From the NCBI RefSeq assembly GCF_036894955.1, contig NZ_CP145905.1, positions 2,808,501 through 2,872,500 on the forward strand: a stretch of 64,000 nt of DNA, in the 5' to 3' direction. Made by a program: the position numbers and the translations under genes. Shown here in pieces: positions 63,951-64,000 of this stretch. The notes beneath the pieces were generated by a model that saw only the letters and a list, made by a program, of their open reading frames with translations, did no database searches and was not told where the DNA came from. The number at the start of each line of letters is the position of its first letter. Position 1 is the first letter of the stretch. This DNA is from Paenibacillus sp. KS-LC4 (lineage in GTDB: Bacteria > Bacillota > Bacilli > Paenibacillales > Paenibacillaceae).

Positions 63951-64000
63951 GCTCGTGCAGCATTGCTTTTTTCAAAATATAGGAAGTATATGATTGCTCG

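Overview
The window looks like chromosome from a low-to-moderate GC Gram-positive of the Paenibacillaceae (Paenibacillus-like). Signs are strong AGGAGG-type ribosome binding sites, GTG and TTG starts, an S-layer-homology surface protein, a HelD-type RNA polymerase recycling factor, a BdbCD thiol-redox pair, a stand-alone bacterial NO synthase, a DUF3900 protein and a CbiH60-type ring-contraction enzyme known from Priestia/Bacillus. No rRNA, tRNA, CRISPR array or intact insertion sequence was seen.

Layout. 1-5.4 kb: 3' part of a VWA membrane protein, a rhodanese, a broken Rpn-type nuclease and a CopA copper ATPase. 5.6-14.6 kb: a tight operon for B12/cobinamide uptake and late cobalamin assembly (btuFCD-cobT-cobU-cbiB-cobS-cobD-cobQ). 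14.6-31 kb: housekeeping and accessory genes (NAGPA-like protein, HrpB, DUF1294, HelD, BdbD/BdbC, NO synthase, DUF3900, Lin0512, CNNM/CorC-type protein, UppP, and a TetR regulator divergent from an MMPL exporter). 31.1-46.9 kb: an unusual biosynthetic island. 47-54 kb: small membrane protein, a 1611-residue repeat-rich SLH surface protein, a DUF6376 lipoprotein and a small conserved protein. 54.2-64 kb: a cobalamin riboswitch with a visible terminator/antiterminator pair, driving the anaerobic corrin-ring operon cbiH60-cbiX-cbiJ-cbiC-cbiD-cbiET-cbiL-cbiF-cbiG. The operon probably continues past the window, since cbiA is not seen.

The two cobalamin loci are complementary. The 54-64 kb genes build the ring by the early-cobalt route. 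The 5.6-14.6 kb genes import corrinoids, amidate the ring and attach the aminopropanol and lower-ligand parts.

The island at 31.5-46.8 kb is the most interesting part. It encodes two free acyl carrier proteins, an adenylate-forming ligase, an ATP-grasp enzyme, a UDP-sugar decarboxylase-like SDR, a MurG-like glycosyltransferase, two radical SAM/SPASM enzymes, a three-gene ABC exporter, an FkbM methyltransferase, a Zn-ribbon methyltransferase and two divergent BtrH-like proteins. There is no NRPS, PKS or obvious RiPP precursor. The enzyme logic resembles the ACP/ATP-grasp/BtrH side-chain chemistry of butirosin, but the gene set is not one I recognise. The island is bracketed by mobile-element debris (an IS256-family transposase relic and a palindromic MITE-like element) and is a compositional mosaic: the two BtrH-like genes are visibly AT-rich while the block between them is not.
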